A DNA stretch of 64,000 nucleotides from Stieleria bergensis (GTDB lineage Bacteria; Planctomycetota; Planctomycetia; Pirellulales; Pirellulaceae). How positions within the stretch are numbered: position 1 is the stretch's first letter; each line of letters opens with the position of its first letter. Below the pieces are notes generated by a model. The model was not told where the DNA came from. It saw nothing but the letters and a program-made list of their open reading frames with translations, and did no database searches. Made by a program: the position numbers and the translations under genes. The stretch covers positions 6,479,679 to 6,543,678 of the forward strand of contig CP036272.1 in assembly GCA_007745635.1 (NCBI GenBank), written 5' to 3'. Below, one piece after another: positions 49,659 through 58,592 of this stretch.

Positions 49659-50579
49659 CTAGTTCGCCTCGTAGCTCTGCTCAAGCAATGGCTTTGCTCG
49701 CTCGAGGTCTTCGATCGACCCGAGGGTGATCTCCAGGTCACCGGTTCCGAAGTGGCCGATCTCGCGTACGTCGCGTGTGAATCCTTCTTCCAGTACCTCG
49801 GGCGTCGGTTCGACCTTTGCGTAAATCAAGACCTTTCCGGTCTGCTTCCTCACTTCGACGCATGCAAAGTTCTTGATCCTCTTGAATGCGAAGTAGAACT
49901 TGAGTGTCTTGACCTGAACGTCATCACCAAGGCCGAGCAAGTAAGCCTTCACAGCCTCGAATAGATCGACGGTTTTCGGGTCAGCCTCACTGAGATACTC
50001 CGAAACAGTCTTGTATGTCTGGGGTGTCCCGCCAGTCGTGGTGGTCGTTGCGGGTACAACCGTGTCGGAATCAACCGAGACCGAATGAACAAGATCGAGA
50101 AGCAAGAGCTCGTCGGCGAACCGCTGATACTTGATGAGCTCAATGTTGCGATTGATCTGCTGGACCGCGTGCGCGTCGTACTTCGTGAAATCACCCGCGA
50201 TGCAGATCAAACGAGGTGCGGACCATTCGATCGTCTCTGAGACCTCGGACCCGTACTTTTTCATCACCAACAGTTCAAACTCTGCTTTGTGATCGAGCAA
50301 CCAGTCCAGATAGAAGAGGCCCTGGTTGATCACATTCTCGTTAGTCGATCGCTTGTACTCGATGATTACCGCGCACCCATTTTCATCGATGCCGAGGGTA
50401 TCGATTCGACCTGCGTGGGTTTTTCCCGTCGAGTATTCGCTTGCCAAAAAACGCACGCCCAAGAACGTTTCTAGATGCTTCTCAATCAGCTCCTGCAGCG
50501 ATTTCTCCAACGCTACCGAAGTCCCCTCCAGTTGCTCAACCGCATCGCCGTTCGTTCGAAATAGTTTGATATCGCCCAT
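49659..50579 (-). CDS. PD-(D/E)XK nuclease-like protein with DUF5655 C-terminus
   Basis: The 306-residue protein has an endonuclease-like N-terminal domain: GRIDTLGIDENGCAVIIEYK gives Asp60 and Glu74-x-Lys76, the PD-(D/E)XK catalytic set, with a helical lead-in (SLQELIEKHLETFLGVRFL). The C-terminal 100 residues match the DUF5655 pattern (LFEAVKAYLLGLGDDVQVKT, then KFYFAFKRIKNFACVEV, then ITLGSIEDLERAKPLLEQSY). Between them lies a linker with TTTTTGG. This architecture occurs in proteins found near restriction systems. It lies 83 bases upstream of the C39/dehydrogenase gene and 39 bases downstream of the XRE gene, so the three probably share a transcript. It should be cytoplasmic. Confidence 0.82.
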   Translation of the reverse strand: MGDIKLFRTNGDAVEQLEGTSVALEKSLQELIEKHLETFLGVRFLASEYSTGKTHAGRIDTLGIDENGCAVIIEYKRSTNENVINQGLFYLDWLLDHKAEFELLVMKKYGSEVSETIEWSAPRLICIAGDFTKYDAHAVQQINRNIELIKYQRFADELLLLDLVHSVSVDSDTVVPATTTTTGGTPQTYKTVSEYLSEADPKTVDLFEAVKAYLLGLGDDVQVKTLKFYFAFKRIKNFACVEVRKQTGKVLIYAKVEPTPEVLEEGFTRDVREIGHFGTGDLEITLGSIEDLERAKPLLEQSYEAN

Positions 50580-50618
50580 GATTGATGAAGTCTCTCTGCA
50601 GCATAGCGAGGCGCGCTG

Positions 50619-50942
50619 TTAGACGTTTAGGGATGACTCCAACGCATCAAGCGACTGTTTATCTAGGCGAGCCAATTTACGAAACAATTCAGGTCGTTGG
50701 CGAATACGCTTGCGAATCGAAGCGGGCACTTTGTCGGCCAGCAACAGCAACTCGTCTTCATCCGCATGCAGTTCGCCAGCCAACTTGTGGATGAACTTCT
50801 CTGACGGGTAATCACCGAATTGCAACTTCTCGTTCTCGACCTTGCAGATGTACGACATGCTGACCTCCAGGCTTGCAGCAAGCGCACCCTGAGTCAGTCC
50901 ATTCTGTAGCCTGAGTTGTCGCACTCGCTCGCCAAATCGCAT
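50619..50942 (-). CDS. XRE-family helix-turn-helix regulator
   Basis: The 107-residue protein has the HTH at residues about 5-60 (GERVRQLRLQNGLTQGALAA, then LEVSMSYICKVENEKLQFG) and a helical C-terminal tail. GGGGAG lies six bases upstream of the ATG. The gene is divergent from hsdR, with 118 bases between the starts, and leads the leftward set. It is longer than most type II controller proteins (about 80 aa) but shares their fold and position. It probably represses its own promoter and influences hsdR through the GACT-N4-AGTC box at 50992-51003. Confidence 0.88.
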   Translation of the reverse strand: MRFGERVRQLRLQNGLTQGALAASLEVSMSYICKVENEKLQFGDYPSEKFIHKLAGELHADEDELLLLADKVPASIRKRIRQRPELFRKLARLDKQSLDALESSLNV

Positions 50943-50957
50943 GATGTTCTCCCCAGA

Positions 50958-50986
50958 TTGTGGTACATCGAGGGGTAGCGTATGCT
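50958..50986 (+). promoter_or_regulatory. Likely hsdR promoter
   Basis: TTGTGG (50958-50963), 17 bases, then TATGCT (50981-50986). The spacing is ideal and it lies 74 bases upstream of the hsdR start. It faces and overlaps the leftward promoter at 50977-51005. Confidence 0.45.
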
Positions 50987-51005
50987 ATGTGGACTTTTTA
51001 GTCAA
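50977..51005 (-). promoter_or_regulatory. Likely XRE-gene promoter with GACT-N4-AGTC operator
   Basis: On the minus strand TTGACT (51005-51000), 17 bases, then TACGCT (50982-50977). The -35 box overlaps the palindrome GACT-TTTT-AGTC at 50992-51003, which resembles the GACT...AGTC boxes bound by restriction-modification controller proteins. Occupancy would block this promoter and sit at the start of hsdR transcription. Confidence 0.5.
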
Positions 51006-51060
51006 TTTGCCGTCCGCGATCCGAAGCGTGCGACGGATATTTCGCGGGCGATAGTGAGCC

Positions 51061-53541
51061 ATGATCAAGGGGTACAGCGAACGCGACATCTGCACCAAGC
51101 TGATTACGCCTGCGCTGTTGGCTGCCGGTTGGCAGCAAGATCAATTCCGCGAGGAAGTTAAGCTCACCGCCGGCCGGGTTGTCGTTCGTGGCAAGCTTGC
51201 CAGGCGTTTGACCAATCCACAGGCGAAAGGAGGTCCTAAACGAGCGGACTACGTTCTCTACGCGATGCCGCATGTGCCCCTGGCCACGATCGAAGCGAAG
51301 AGAAACAAGTTTCCCGTCGGCCACGGAATGCAGCAGTCGCTGGGTTATGCCGAATCCCTCGATGCCCCGTTTGCGTTCAGTTCAAACGGTTCTGGCTTTT
51401 TGATGCACGACCGGACGGAATTGGGCGGTCCGACGGAACGCGAAATTACGCTCGACGAGTTTCCAAGCTACGAAGAACTCTTTCAGAAATATCGCATTTG
51501 GAAAGGCTGGGACGACCCCGAGAATCTACCGCTGTTGTCACAGCCCAATCATGTCGACAGCAGTGGGCGAGAACCACGCTACTACCAACAAGTCGCAATC
51601 AACCGAGCCGTCGAAGCTGTCGCCGCTGGGCGCGATCGCATGATGTTGGTCATGGCGACGGGCACCGGGAAAACCTACACCGCGTTCCAGATCATTTGGC
51701 GTCTCTGGAAGGCCAAGAAGAAAAAGCGAATACTTTTCCTTGCCGACCGAAACATTCTGGTCGACCAAACCATGCAGCAAGACTTCGCCCCCTTTGGTGA
51801 AGTCATGCATAAGATTCAAAACCGTGAGGCCAAACGCAACTACGAAGTCTACCTGGCTCTGTATCAGGCGGTGACTGGCAAGGAAGAATCACAGCAGATA
51901 TTCAGGCAGTTCTCGCCCGACTTCTTTGATCTTATCGTGGTCGATGAATGCCATCGCGGAAGCGCCAAAGAGGACTCTGCCTGGCGAACGATTTTGGAAT
52001 ACTTTTCCTCGGCGACGCATATTGGGCTAACGGCGACGCCCAAAGAAAAGCCGGCTGTCAAAGGAGAAGACGGCAAACGTGAAGTCCACGATCCGGAGTT
52101 TAACTACAAGTACTTTGGCGAGCCGATCTACACCTACTCGCTCAAGCAAGGAATCGAAGACGGTTTCCTCGCACCGTACAAAGTGATCCGGGTTATCTCT
52201 GATGTCGACGCACTGGGGTTTACTCCAACGCCTGGCCAAAAAGATCGCCTTGGACAGGAGATCGAAGTTCGAGAGTACAACACGTCGGACTACGACCGCG
52301 ATTTGATTCTCACGAAACGGACGCAGTTCGTTGCCAAGCGGGTGTGGCAGTACCTTTCTGGCACCGATCCGATGGCCAAGACGATCGTTTTTTGTGACGA
52401 TCAACCGCACGCGGAACGTATGCGACAAGAGTTGGTGAAACTGATACCAGAGGCGGCATCGAATCGCCGTTACGTGGTCCGCATCACGGGCGACGACACC
52501 GAAGGCAAGAAGGAACTGGGCTACTTCATCGACAATGACGAACCCTACCCCGTCATCGCGACCACAAGCAAGCTTTTGACAACCGGCGTCGACGCCAAGA
52601 CCTGCAAGTTGATTGTCTTGGACCAAACGATCAACTCGATGACTGAATTCAAGCAGATCGTTGGCCGAGGGACCCGTATTCGCGAAGACTACGGCAAGCT
52701 GTACTTCACCATCATGGACTTCAAGGGAGCAACCCGCTTGTTCGCCGATCCAGAATTCGATGGCGAACCCGTCACGATCTACGAGCCCGGCCCCGATGAT
52801 GACATCGTTCCCCCGGAGGATGACGATGAGACAGCGGACGATGACCAGGAAGAAGACGGCCCGGGTGCGGACGGCGATCCCGACGATGATTTCCCCGACG
52901 GCGACGACGATGACGACACCGGTGGCGGTGAAGATCCACCGGGGCGCATTCGCTACGTCGTCGATGACATTGATGTCAAACCCGGCATCGAGCGAACCAG
53001 CTACCTTGGTGCCGACGGTCAATTGCGAACCGAAGAATACCGTATCCATCTACGCGACGAGATCAAACGTTGCCTGCTTCAAGAGTTCGCGACGCTCGAC
53101 GAGTTTCTGCAGAAATGGAGCGGAGCCGAACGCAAACGTGCGGTTTTAGATGAATTGAGTGAAGTGGGTATCGAGGTCGACGCATTGCGAGATGCGATTC
53201 CGAGTGCGAGCCAGTTCGATGTTTTCGATCTGCTCGTTCACATCGCCTACGATCAAAAACCGCTGACACGCCGCGAGCGAGCCGATCGCGTTAAAAAGCG
53301 GAACTACTTCGGCAAATACGGAGATCAAGCCCGTGCCGTGTTGGAAGCATTGCTGGATAAATACGCCGAGAACGGCATCATCGATATCGAAGACGCCAAG
53401 ATTCTCGAGCTGCCGCCCTTTTCCAACTTTGGAACCAAGACACAGATCCGACGCGAGATCTTCGGCGGGAACGAAGCCTTCTCACTCGCACTGACTGAAC
53501 TCGAAAAAGCCTTGTACGAACCTGACAACACCGCTGCGTAA
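51061..53541 (+). CDS. hsdR: Type I restriction enzyme subunit R
   Basis: The 826-residue protein is the motor and nuclease of a type I restriction-modification system. The N-terminal nuclease has RADYVLY and ATIEAKR (about 60-81), the PD-(D/E)XK set. The SF2 translocase has Walker A MATGTGKTYTA (about 198), DECHRGSA (about 294) and LTATPKE, then helicase motif VI IVGRGTRIRED. A very acidic insert of about 50 residues (about 576-626) lies between the motor and the C-terminal helical domain that binds the methylase. The chain is shorter than EcoR124I HsdR (about 1030) and fits the EcoAI-like type. No Shine-Dalgarno sequence is seen. It leads the hsdR-hsdM-hsdS order. Confidence 0.95.
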   Translation: MIKGYSERDICTKLITPALLAAGWQQDQFREEVKLTAGRVVVRGKLARRLTNPQAKGGPKRADYVLYAMPHVPLATIEAKRNKFPVGHGMQQSLGYAESLDAPFAFSSNGSGFLMHDRTELGGPTEREITLDEFPSYEELFQKYRIWKGWDDPENLPLLSQPNHVDSSGREPRYYQQVAINRAVEAVAAGRDRMMLVMATGTGKTYTAFQIIWRLWKAKKKKRILFLADRNILVDQTMQQDFAPFGEVMHKIQNREAKRNYEVYLALYQAVTGKEESQQIFRQFSPDFFDLIVVDECHRGSAKEDSAWRTILEYFSSATHIGLTATPKEKPAVKGEDGKREVHDPEFNYKYFGEPIYTYSLKQGIEDGFLAPYKVIRVISDVDALGFTPTPGQKDRLGQEIEVREYNTSDYDRDLILTKRTQFVAKRVWQYLSGTDPMAKTIVFCDDQPHAERMRQELVKLIPEAASNRRYVVRITGDDTEGKKELGYFIDNDEPYPVIATTSKLLTTGVDAKTCKLIVLDQTINSMTEFKQIVGRGTRIREDYGKLYFTIMDFKGATRLFADPEFDGEPVTIYEPGPDDDIVPPEDDDETADDDQEEDGPGADGDPDDDFPDGDDDDDTGGGEDPPGRIRYVVDDIDVKPGIERTSYLGADGQLRTEEYRIHLRDEIKRCLLQEFATLDEFLQKWSGAERKRAVLDELSEVGIEVDALRDAIPSASQFDVFDLLVHIAYDQKPLTRRERADRVKKRNYFGKYGDQARAVLEALLDKYAENGIIDIEDAKILELPPFSNFGTKTQIRREIFGGNEAFSLALTELEKALYEPDNTAA

Positions 53542-53598
53542 GCCGAGATATTCTACTCGGTCTCATCCATCCACGATCATTGCAATTGAAGCCAGAGA

Positions 53599-55332
53599 AT
53601 GAGTCTCTCCACAACAATCAAATCCATTCAAGACATCATGCGGAAGGACGATGGTGTCGACGGCGATGCCCAACGCATCGGCCAGCTAACGTGGATGCTC
53701 TTCCTGAAGATCTACGACCAGCGAGAAGAGGAATGGGAAGACGACGCCGCTGACGCTGGCAAAAAATTTCGCAGCGTCATTCCCCAAGGCTGCCGTTGGC
53801 GTGATTGGGCAAAAGAAAAAGACGGGGTGCCCGCGATTCCCGGCAGCGAACTGATCGAGCATGTCAACTCGGTTGTATTTCCAAAGCTGAAAGACTTGCC
53901 AAACTCGCGTGATCCGCGAGCCAAGGTCGTTCGCGACGTGTTCGCCGACGCGAACAATTACATGAAATCAGGCCCGCTGATGTTGGGCGTGATTCAAAAA
54001 CTCGACGAAGCGATTAACTTCCACAATCAAGGCAACCGCGACGAACTCGGGAATCTCTACGAACAGATCCTCAGCGATCTACGCGGCGCCGGCAATGCCG
54101 GAGAGTTTTACACGCCACGTGCCGTCACCGAATTCATGGTCCGCGCCGTCAACCCGAGCCTCAAGAAGCGAGAAGTTGTCTTCGACCCTGCATGCGGTAC
54201 CGGTGGCTTTCTCACGGCAACAATCGAGCACTTTCGTCGCCAACTGACAAAGCGGTCCAGCGCCGAAGACCGTTCGGCGATCGAGACATGCATTCGGGGA
54301 ATTGAGAAGAAGCAACTGCCCCACCTGCTGTGCGTCACCAATTTGCTGCTGCATGGCATCGACGTGCCCAGCCAGATCGACCACACCAACACGCTCGCAA
54401 AGGGCTGGAACGATTGGAGTCATCCTGAACGCGTTGACTGCGTCATCACCAATCCACCCTTCGGCGGCATGGAAGACGACGGTGTCGGCAGCGACTTTCC
54501 CGCTGACATCAAGACCCGCGAGACAGCCGACATGTTCATGTCGCTGATCACTCGCAAGCTACTCAAAAAGGGCGGTCGCGCCGCGGTGGTGCTACCGGAC
54601 GGAACGCTATTCGGGGATGGCGTCAAAGCAGTCATCAAGAAGAAGCTGCTCGAAGAATGCAACCTACACACGATCGTGCGATTGCCCAACGGCGTGTTTG
54701 CTCCGTACACCAGCATCAAGACCAATTTGCTGTTCTTCACCCACGGCAAGCCAACCGAGACGATCTGGTTCTACGAGCACCGATACCCAGAAGGCCAAAA
54801 GAGCTATTCCAAAACCAAGCCGATGCGGCTGGAAGAGTTGTTGCCGCTACTTGATTGGTGGGGCAAGGAACGAGGAGGGTTCGCGGATCGCGTTGAAACC
54901 GACCAAGCCTGGAAGGTGGACTTCGCCGCTTTGAAAACAGACGCGGAAGCGCGAGCAAAGCCGCACTGGGACGAGGCCGAGACGCTCAAGAACGAAGCGT
55001 CCGCAATGAACGAAGGCTTGAAGGACCTTCGTGCCAAGGTTCGCAGCGAGAAAAGCAAAGCAGAGCTCAAACGGCTCGAAGCGGAACTCGCCGAATTAGA
55101 AGCCAAGTACGAATCACTCGCTACGCAGAGCAGGAACGAGCAATCCGCCGGCGACCAGATTTATTGGCCGATCTTCAACCTCGACATTAAGAACGCGAAC
55201 ACGGTCGAGGACGGTCCAGGGGATCCTGACAAGCTGCTCGCAAAACTGAAAGCGGTACGTGCGAGTACAGATGAAACAATCGAGGAATTGAAAGAGGAAC
55301 TCGCAGCTGCCCTCACCGGAGCCGTGAAATGA
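53599..55332 (+). CDS. hsdM: Type I restriction system methyltransferase subunit M
   Basis: The 577-residue protein makes N6-adenine methylation of the recognition site using S-adenosylmethionine. The HsdM N-terminal helical domain spans about 1-140 (DGVDGDAQRIGQLTWMLFL). Then come GNAGEFYTPRAVTEFMV, motif I DPACGTGGFL (about 195) and motif IV NPPFGG (about 284). The C-terminal part has a long coiled coil (about 455-515, LKRLEAELAELEAKYESLA) for contact with HsdS. It lies 57 bases after hsdR. Its stop overlaps the hsdS start by four bases (ATGA), so M and S are translationally coupled. Confidence 0.96.
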   Translation: MSLSTTIKSIQDIMRKDDGVDGDAQRIGQLTWMLFLKIYDQREEEWEDDAADAGKKFRSVIPQGCRWRDWAKEKDGVPAIPGSELIEHVNSVVFPKLKDLPNSRDPRAKVVRDVFADANNYMKSGPLMLGVIQKLDEAINFHNQGNRDELGNLYEQILSDLRGAGNAGEFYTPRAVTEFMVRAVNPSLKKREVVFDPACGTGGFLTATIEHFRRQLTKRSSAEDRSAIETCIRGIEKKQLPHLLCVTNLLLHGIDVPSQIDHTNTLAKGWNDWSHPERVDCVITNPPFGGMEDDGVGSDFPADIKTRETADMFMSLITRKLLKKGGRAAVVLPDGTLFGDGVKAVIKKKLLEECNLHTIVRLPNGVFAPYTSIKTNLLFFTHGKPTETIWFYEHRYPEGQKSYSKTKPMRLEELLPLLDWWGKERGGFADRVETDQAWKVDFAALKTDAEARAKPHWDEAETLKNEASAMNEGLKDLRAKVRSEKSKAELKRLEAELAELEAKYESLATQSRNEQSAGDQIYWPIFNLDIKNANTVEDGPGDPDKLLAKLKAVRASTDETIEELKEELAAALTGAVK

Positions 55333-56996
55333 GCGTAGCTGCCGAAACTTTGCTGCATGAGTTGTCTGGCAGTTGCAATGCTGACATCTTCCTTGGAGAC
55401 ATTGCGAATTATCTAAGTTCACCCAGTGGGATTGACTCTATTCGACGGCTGATCCTCGAGCTTGCGTTCGCGGGTGGATTAAGCAGTGACACTCAATACC
55501 CGATTGATTGCTGGGAGACGACCACCGTTGGAAAACTATCCACCAGAATCCAGCCCGGTTCCGCTTGCGGTAAGCAACACCAGGCTGCTGGTGGGCACGT
55601 TCATTTGCGAACTCACAATGTTTCAACAAACGGAAAACTGAACTTTGACCTCTTGATCCGAGTTGATCCTAGCAAGATTGACCCAAAGAAGAGTTCCATA
55701 AAGCGTGGTGACATCATTTTCAACAACACCAACAGCCAAGAGCTGGTTGGAAAGACTTGCCTCGTCGATGAGGACTATGATTTTGCGTTCAGCAATCACC
55801 TTACGCTGATCAGATTGGACGAAAGAGTTGATTCCGGATTTTTTGTGCGCTACTTTGAGCTTCTCCTTCGAAACCAAGTCTTTTTTAATCTCTGCAATCG
55901 CTGGATCGGACAAGCAGGGATAAGCACGAAGGTGCTGAAGCAGATCGAGGTTCAGTTCCCACCACTTGCTGAGCAGAAGCGGATAGTGGCGAAGGTGGAC
56001 AGTTTGATGGGGCTGTGTGATCGCTTGGAGACGCAGCGGAGCGAAACGTTGTCGCTAACGGATCGCAGTCGGCGGAGCGTCTTGGCGAGCCTGACGAGCA
56101 GCCGCGACTCCCAGGAGTTGGCCAGCAGTTGGCGACGCCTGTCGGACCACTTCGAGATCCTTCACGATCGTCCCGAAACCCTCGCCGACCTCCGCCAAAC
56201 CATCCTCGCCCTCGCCGTCCAAGGCAAACTCGTCAAACAAGACCCCAACGACGAACCAGCTGAGTCATTGGTCGCTCAACTCGCCGCACGAAGAAGAGAA
56301 CGCGCTGCATCTGGTCAAGTTCGCAATGTCAAATTGCCGCCGCTCACTGAAAAAGATCTTGACGGATCAGTTTCTAAACATTGGCGATGGGAACGTTTGG
56401 GAAATTTAATTGAGCTTATGGATTCTGGTTGGAGCCCGGCATGCGAACCTGTACCCACCGTGGATGAAACCGAATGGGGAGTGTTGAAGACAACTGCGGT
56501 ACAGTCATTTCGTTTCCATCCAGAGGAGCACAAACGCTTGCCATCCGGCTTGGTGCCAAGGCCTGAGGCTGAAGCAAAGGTAGGTGATTTGCTGATTACG
56601 CGTGCTGGTCCGCAAAACCGCGTAGGAATCTCCTGCTTGATTAAGAGCGTTCGCCCACGACTGATGATTTCTGACAAGATCATTCGCTTCCATCTGCTGG
56701 AAGGTTTTCTGTTCGATGAATTCGTTGCACTTTGTCTGAACGCCGGAGTGTCTCAAGATCATATAGAACGTTCAAAGTCTGGGATGGCAGCAAGCCAGAT
56801 GAATGTTTCCCAGTCGAAGTTACGGTTGACTCCGATACCAATTCCACCGCTCGCCGAGCAAAAACGAATCGTCGCCAAAGTCGATCGCTTGCTCGCCCAA
56901 TGCGATCGCGTTGCTGCCGGTCTCCGCGATCGCCAATCAACGACTGAGCAGCTCCTCACCGCGTCGATCCATCGGATATTGGCCGATCAGGATTAG
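55329..56996 (+). CDS. hsdS: Type I restriction system specificity subunit S
   Basis: The 555-residue protein has the HsdS two-half plan: target recognition domain 1 at about 60-205, central conserved helices, target recognition domain 2 at about 335-500, and C-terminal helices. Both halves end their domain with the same 13 residues, PLAEQKRIVAKVD, but the DNA differs at about a third of positions, so the repeat is old. A second typical motif is ILALAVQGKLVKQDPNDEPA, preceding TRD2. It gives bipartite DNA sequence specificity; the recognition site cannot be read from sequence. It should form the M2S methylase with HsdM. Confidence 0.94.
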   Translation: MSVAAETLLHELSGSCNADIFLGDIANYLSSPSGIDSIRRLILELAFAGGLSSDTQYPIDCWETTTVGKLSTRIQPGSACGKQHQAAGGHVHLRTHNVSTNGKLNFDLLIRVDPSKIDPKKSSIKRGDIIFNNTNSQELVGKTCLVDEDYDFAFSNHLTLIRLDERVDSGFFVRYFELLLRNQVFFNLCNRWIGQAGISTKVLKQIEVQFPPLAEQKRIVAKVDSLMGLCDRLETQRSETLSLTDRSRRSVLASLTSSRDSQELASSWRRLSDHFEILHDRPETLADLRQTILALAVQGKLVKQDPNDEPAESLVAQLAARRRERAASGQVRNVKLPPLTEKDLDGSVSKHWRWERLGNLIELMDSGWSPACEPVPTVDETEWGVLKTTAVQSFRFHPEEHKRLPSGLVPRPEAEAKVGDLLITRAGPQNRVGISCLIKSVRPRLMISDKIIRFHLLEGFLFDEFVALCLNAGVSQDHIERSKSGMAASQMNVSQSKLRLTPIPIPPLAEQKRIVAKVDRLLAQCDRVAAGLRDRQSTTEQLLTASIHRILADQD

Positions 56997-57036
56997 GCCT
57001 TGCGAGCCGCTTAATCGCGAAAAAATCACGTTTGTG

Positions 57037-57050
57037 GGGCGATATCGCCC
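57037..57050. promoter_or_regulatory. 14-bp palindrome GGGCGATATCGCCC
   Basis: Perfect self-complementary 14-mer 40 bases after the hsdS stop and 145 bases ahead of the RloA-like gene. It may be an operator or a short hairpin. Confidence 0.35.
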
Positions 57051-57078
57051 TGAAATAGCGTCTCCAGCGACCCTGGGC

Positions 57079-57107
57079 TCGACTTTTTCTCGCTTGCGGC
57101 CTATTCT
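57079..57107 (+). promoter_or_regulatory. Possible promoter of the RloA-like gene
   Basis: TCGACT, 17 bases, TATTCT, located 88 bases before the ATG. The match to consensus is moderate. It would let this gene be expressed apart from hsdRMS. Confidence 0.35.
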
Positions 57108-57137
57108 ATACCGATAGAAAGACGAGAAAGACAGTCA

Positions 57138-57163
57138 TCCGAGAGTTTTTCACCGATCTCGGA
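57138..57163 (+). promoter_or_regulatory. Leader inverted repeat of the RloA-like gene
   Basis: TCCGAGA (57138-57144) and TCTCGGA (57157-57163) pair perfectly around 12 bases. It lies 31 bases before the ATG and just after the possible promoter. It could be an operator or an RNA hairpin controlling translation. Confidence 0.4.
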
Positions 57164-57194
57164 AAGAACGGCATCTCACCCGAAGGCACTCCCC

Positions 57195-58592
57195 ATGCTG
57201 ATTTCATTCTCCGTCAGCAACTTCCGCTCCTTTGGCGAAGAAGTGACGCTGGACATGATCGCCAGCCCCAAGCTGACCGACCATACAGATCACCTGATTC
57301 AGATCGACAAAGCCGACAAGCACGTTGTACGCACGGCCATGCTGTATGGACCAAACGCGGCAGGAAAGTCGAATCTGATCAAGGCGATGGATTACGCGCA
57401 AACGCTAATTTGTACCGGAAGCCAAAGCCATCACGCTGGCCCTGAACCATTTCGATTCGATCGGAGCACGGCGGCAAAACCGTCGTCATTCGAGTTTCGA
57501 TTCATGGTCGGCGACGAAATTTTCACCTATGGCTTTGACGTAGGTCGTCGAGGAATCGTAGCTGAGTGGCTAAGCGCGCTTCGAGGTACACGCGAGAAAG
57601 ATATTTTTGTCCGCGATGAAAAGGGGCAAACCGTGGTAGGTGATGCTCCCAAGTCATTTTTTTCCAATGATGCCGAGATGCAACACACCTTGTCCGTGTT
57701 GTCTCAATTACCGATCCGTCCAACTCAGCTGTTTCTTAGTCGAGCCAATTCGCTTCCAGAGGAAAGCCTTGGTGCAACGCTGCGTGGAGTAATCGAATGG
57801 TTGACTGAGGATCTAATTATCCTCGAAGCAGAAGCTCGATCTTGCGACATGCTCGAAAGACTCTACTCAGATACACCTTTCAAAAAGTTCGCAGAGTCGT
57901 TTTTGTGCAATGTCGACACGGGAATTTGTGAACTGCAATTCCATGAGCAGTCTCGTGATTGCCGTGACCATGAACGAGAAATTTTTCAAAGTTTCGGCGA
58001 TGACGGATACATGCCGTACTACCGATATGGATGTTCCGGCGACATGGATGAGCGGATTGACCCGGATGACCCGACCAAAGTAATTACGCGGCAACTCATG
58101 TCCCTTCACCGAGGAAATGAGGGAGACGTGCGATTTATGCTTCCATTCGGTGAAGAATCCGACGGCACTCAGCAACTCTTGCACTACCTACCTTATCTAA
58201 ACCCACAACAGGGGCGCAGTCGTGTTGTTGTGATCGACGAACTCGACCGCAGCCTTCACCCCAAGCTGTGCTGGGAATTAGTTGAATTTTTCAGCACGAG
58301 CTGCCCAGGCGTGCGAAGACAAATGGTTGTCACGACGCACGAGGCTCATCTGCTTGACCAGGAACTGTTGCGACGCGATGAGTATTGGATGGTTGAGAAA
58401 GACAAGACCGGACAAAGTCGCTTGACTCCACTAACTGATTTCAAGATCCGTAAAGATCTGAACTTGCGCAAAGGCTATCTGCAGGGACGCTTCGACGCTT
58501 TACCTATCATTGGTGATATTTCCTCGCTCGCCGAATGGCTGGGCTGCACCCGAGACGGAACGAAAGATGCCCAGGAAACGCCGATCGCTTGA
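57195..58592 (+). CDS. RloA-like AAA ATPase (OLD/AbiL type)
   Basis: The 465-residue protein starts MLISFSVSNFRSFGEEVTLD, the usual opening of OLD/RecF-like ABC-type ATPases. Walker A GPNAAGKSN is at about 52-60, the ABC signature-like SDGTQQLL at about 320, Walker B VVVIDELDRSLHP at about 343-355, and the H-loop TTHEAHLLD near 380. It overlaps the RloB-like gene by 26 bases. This pair matches the RloA/RloB genes linked to type I restriction loci and the Lactococcus AbiL abortive-infection pair, in which an ATPase senses phage and a partner acts. The downstream protein is thus the likely effector. Confidence 0.85.
   Translation: MLISFSVSNFRSFGEEVTLDMIASPKLTDHTDHLIQIDKADKHVVRTAMLYGPNAAGKSNLIKAMDYAQTLICTGSQSHHAGPEPFRFDRSTAAKPSSFEFRFMVGDEIFTYGFDVGRRGIVAEWLSALRGTREKDIFVRDEKGQTVVGDAPKSFFSNDAEMQHTLSVLSQLPIRPTQLFLSRANSLPEESLGATLRGVIEWLTEDLIILEAEARSCDMLERLYSDTPFKKFAESFLCNVDTGICELQFHEQSRDCRDHEREIFQSFGDDGYMPYYRYGCSGDMDERIDPDDPTKVITRQLMSLHRGNEGDVRFMLPFGEESDGTQQLLHYLPYLNPQQGRSRVVVIDELDRSLHPKLCWELVEFFSTSCPGVRRQMVVTTHEAHLLDQELLRRDEYWMVEKDKTGQSRLTPLTDFKIRKDLNLRKGYLQGRFDALPIIGDISSLAEWLGCTRDGTKDAQETPIA

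Noticed and set aside
52027-53049. Minus-strand open frame of 340 codons
   Set aside because: Antisense to hsdR. The peptide is Val/Asp/Ile-rich because of the GAC/GAT codons on the other strand, not because of a fold.
55958-56900. Possible recombination repeat inside hsdS
   Set aside because: The two PLAEQKRIVAKVD segments are identical in protein but differ strongly in DNA, so they are not a recent duplication or an inversion site. No second hsdS or invertase gene is present.
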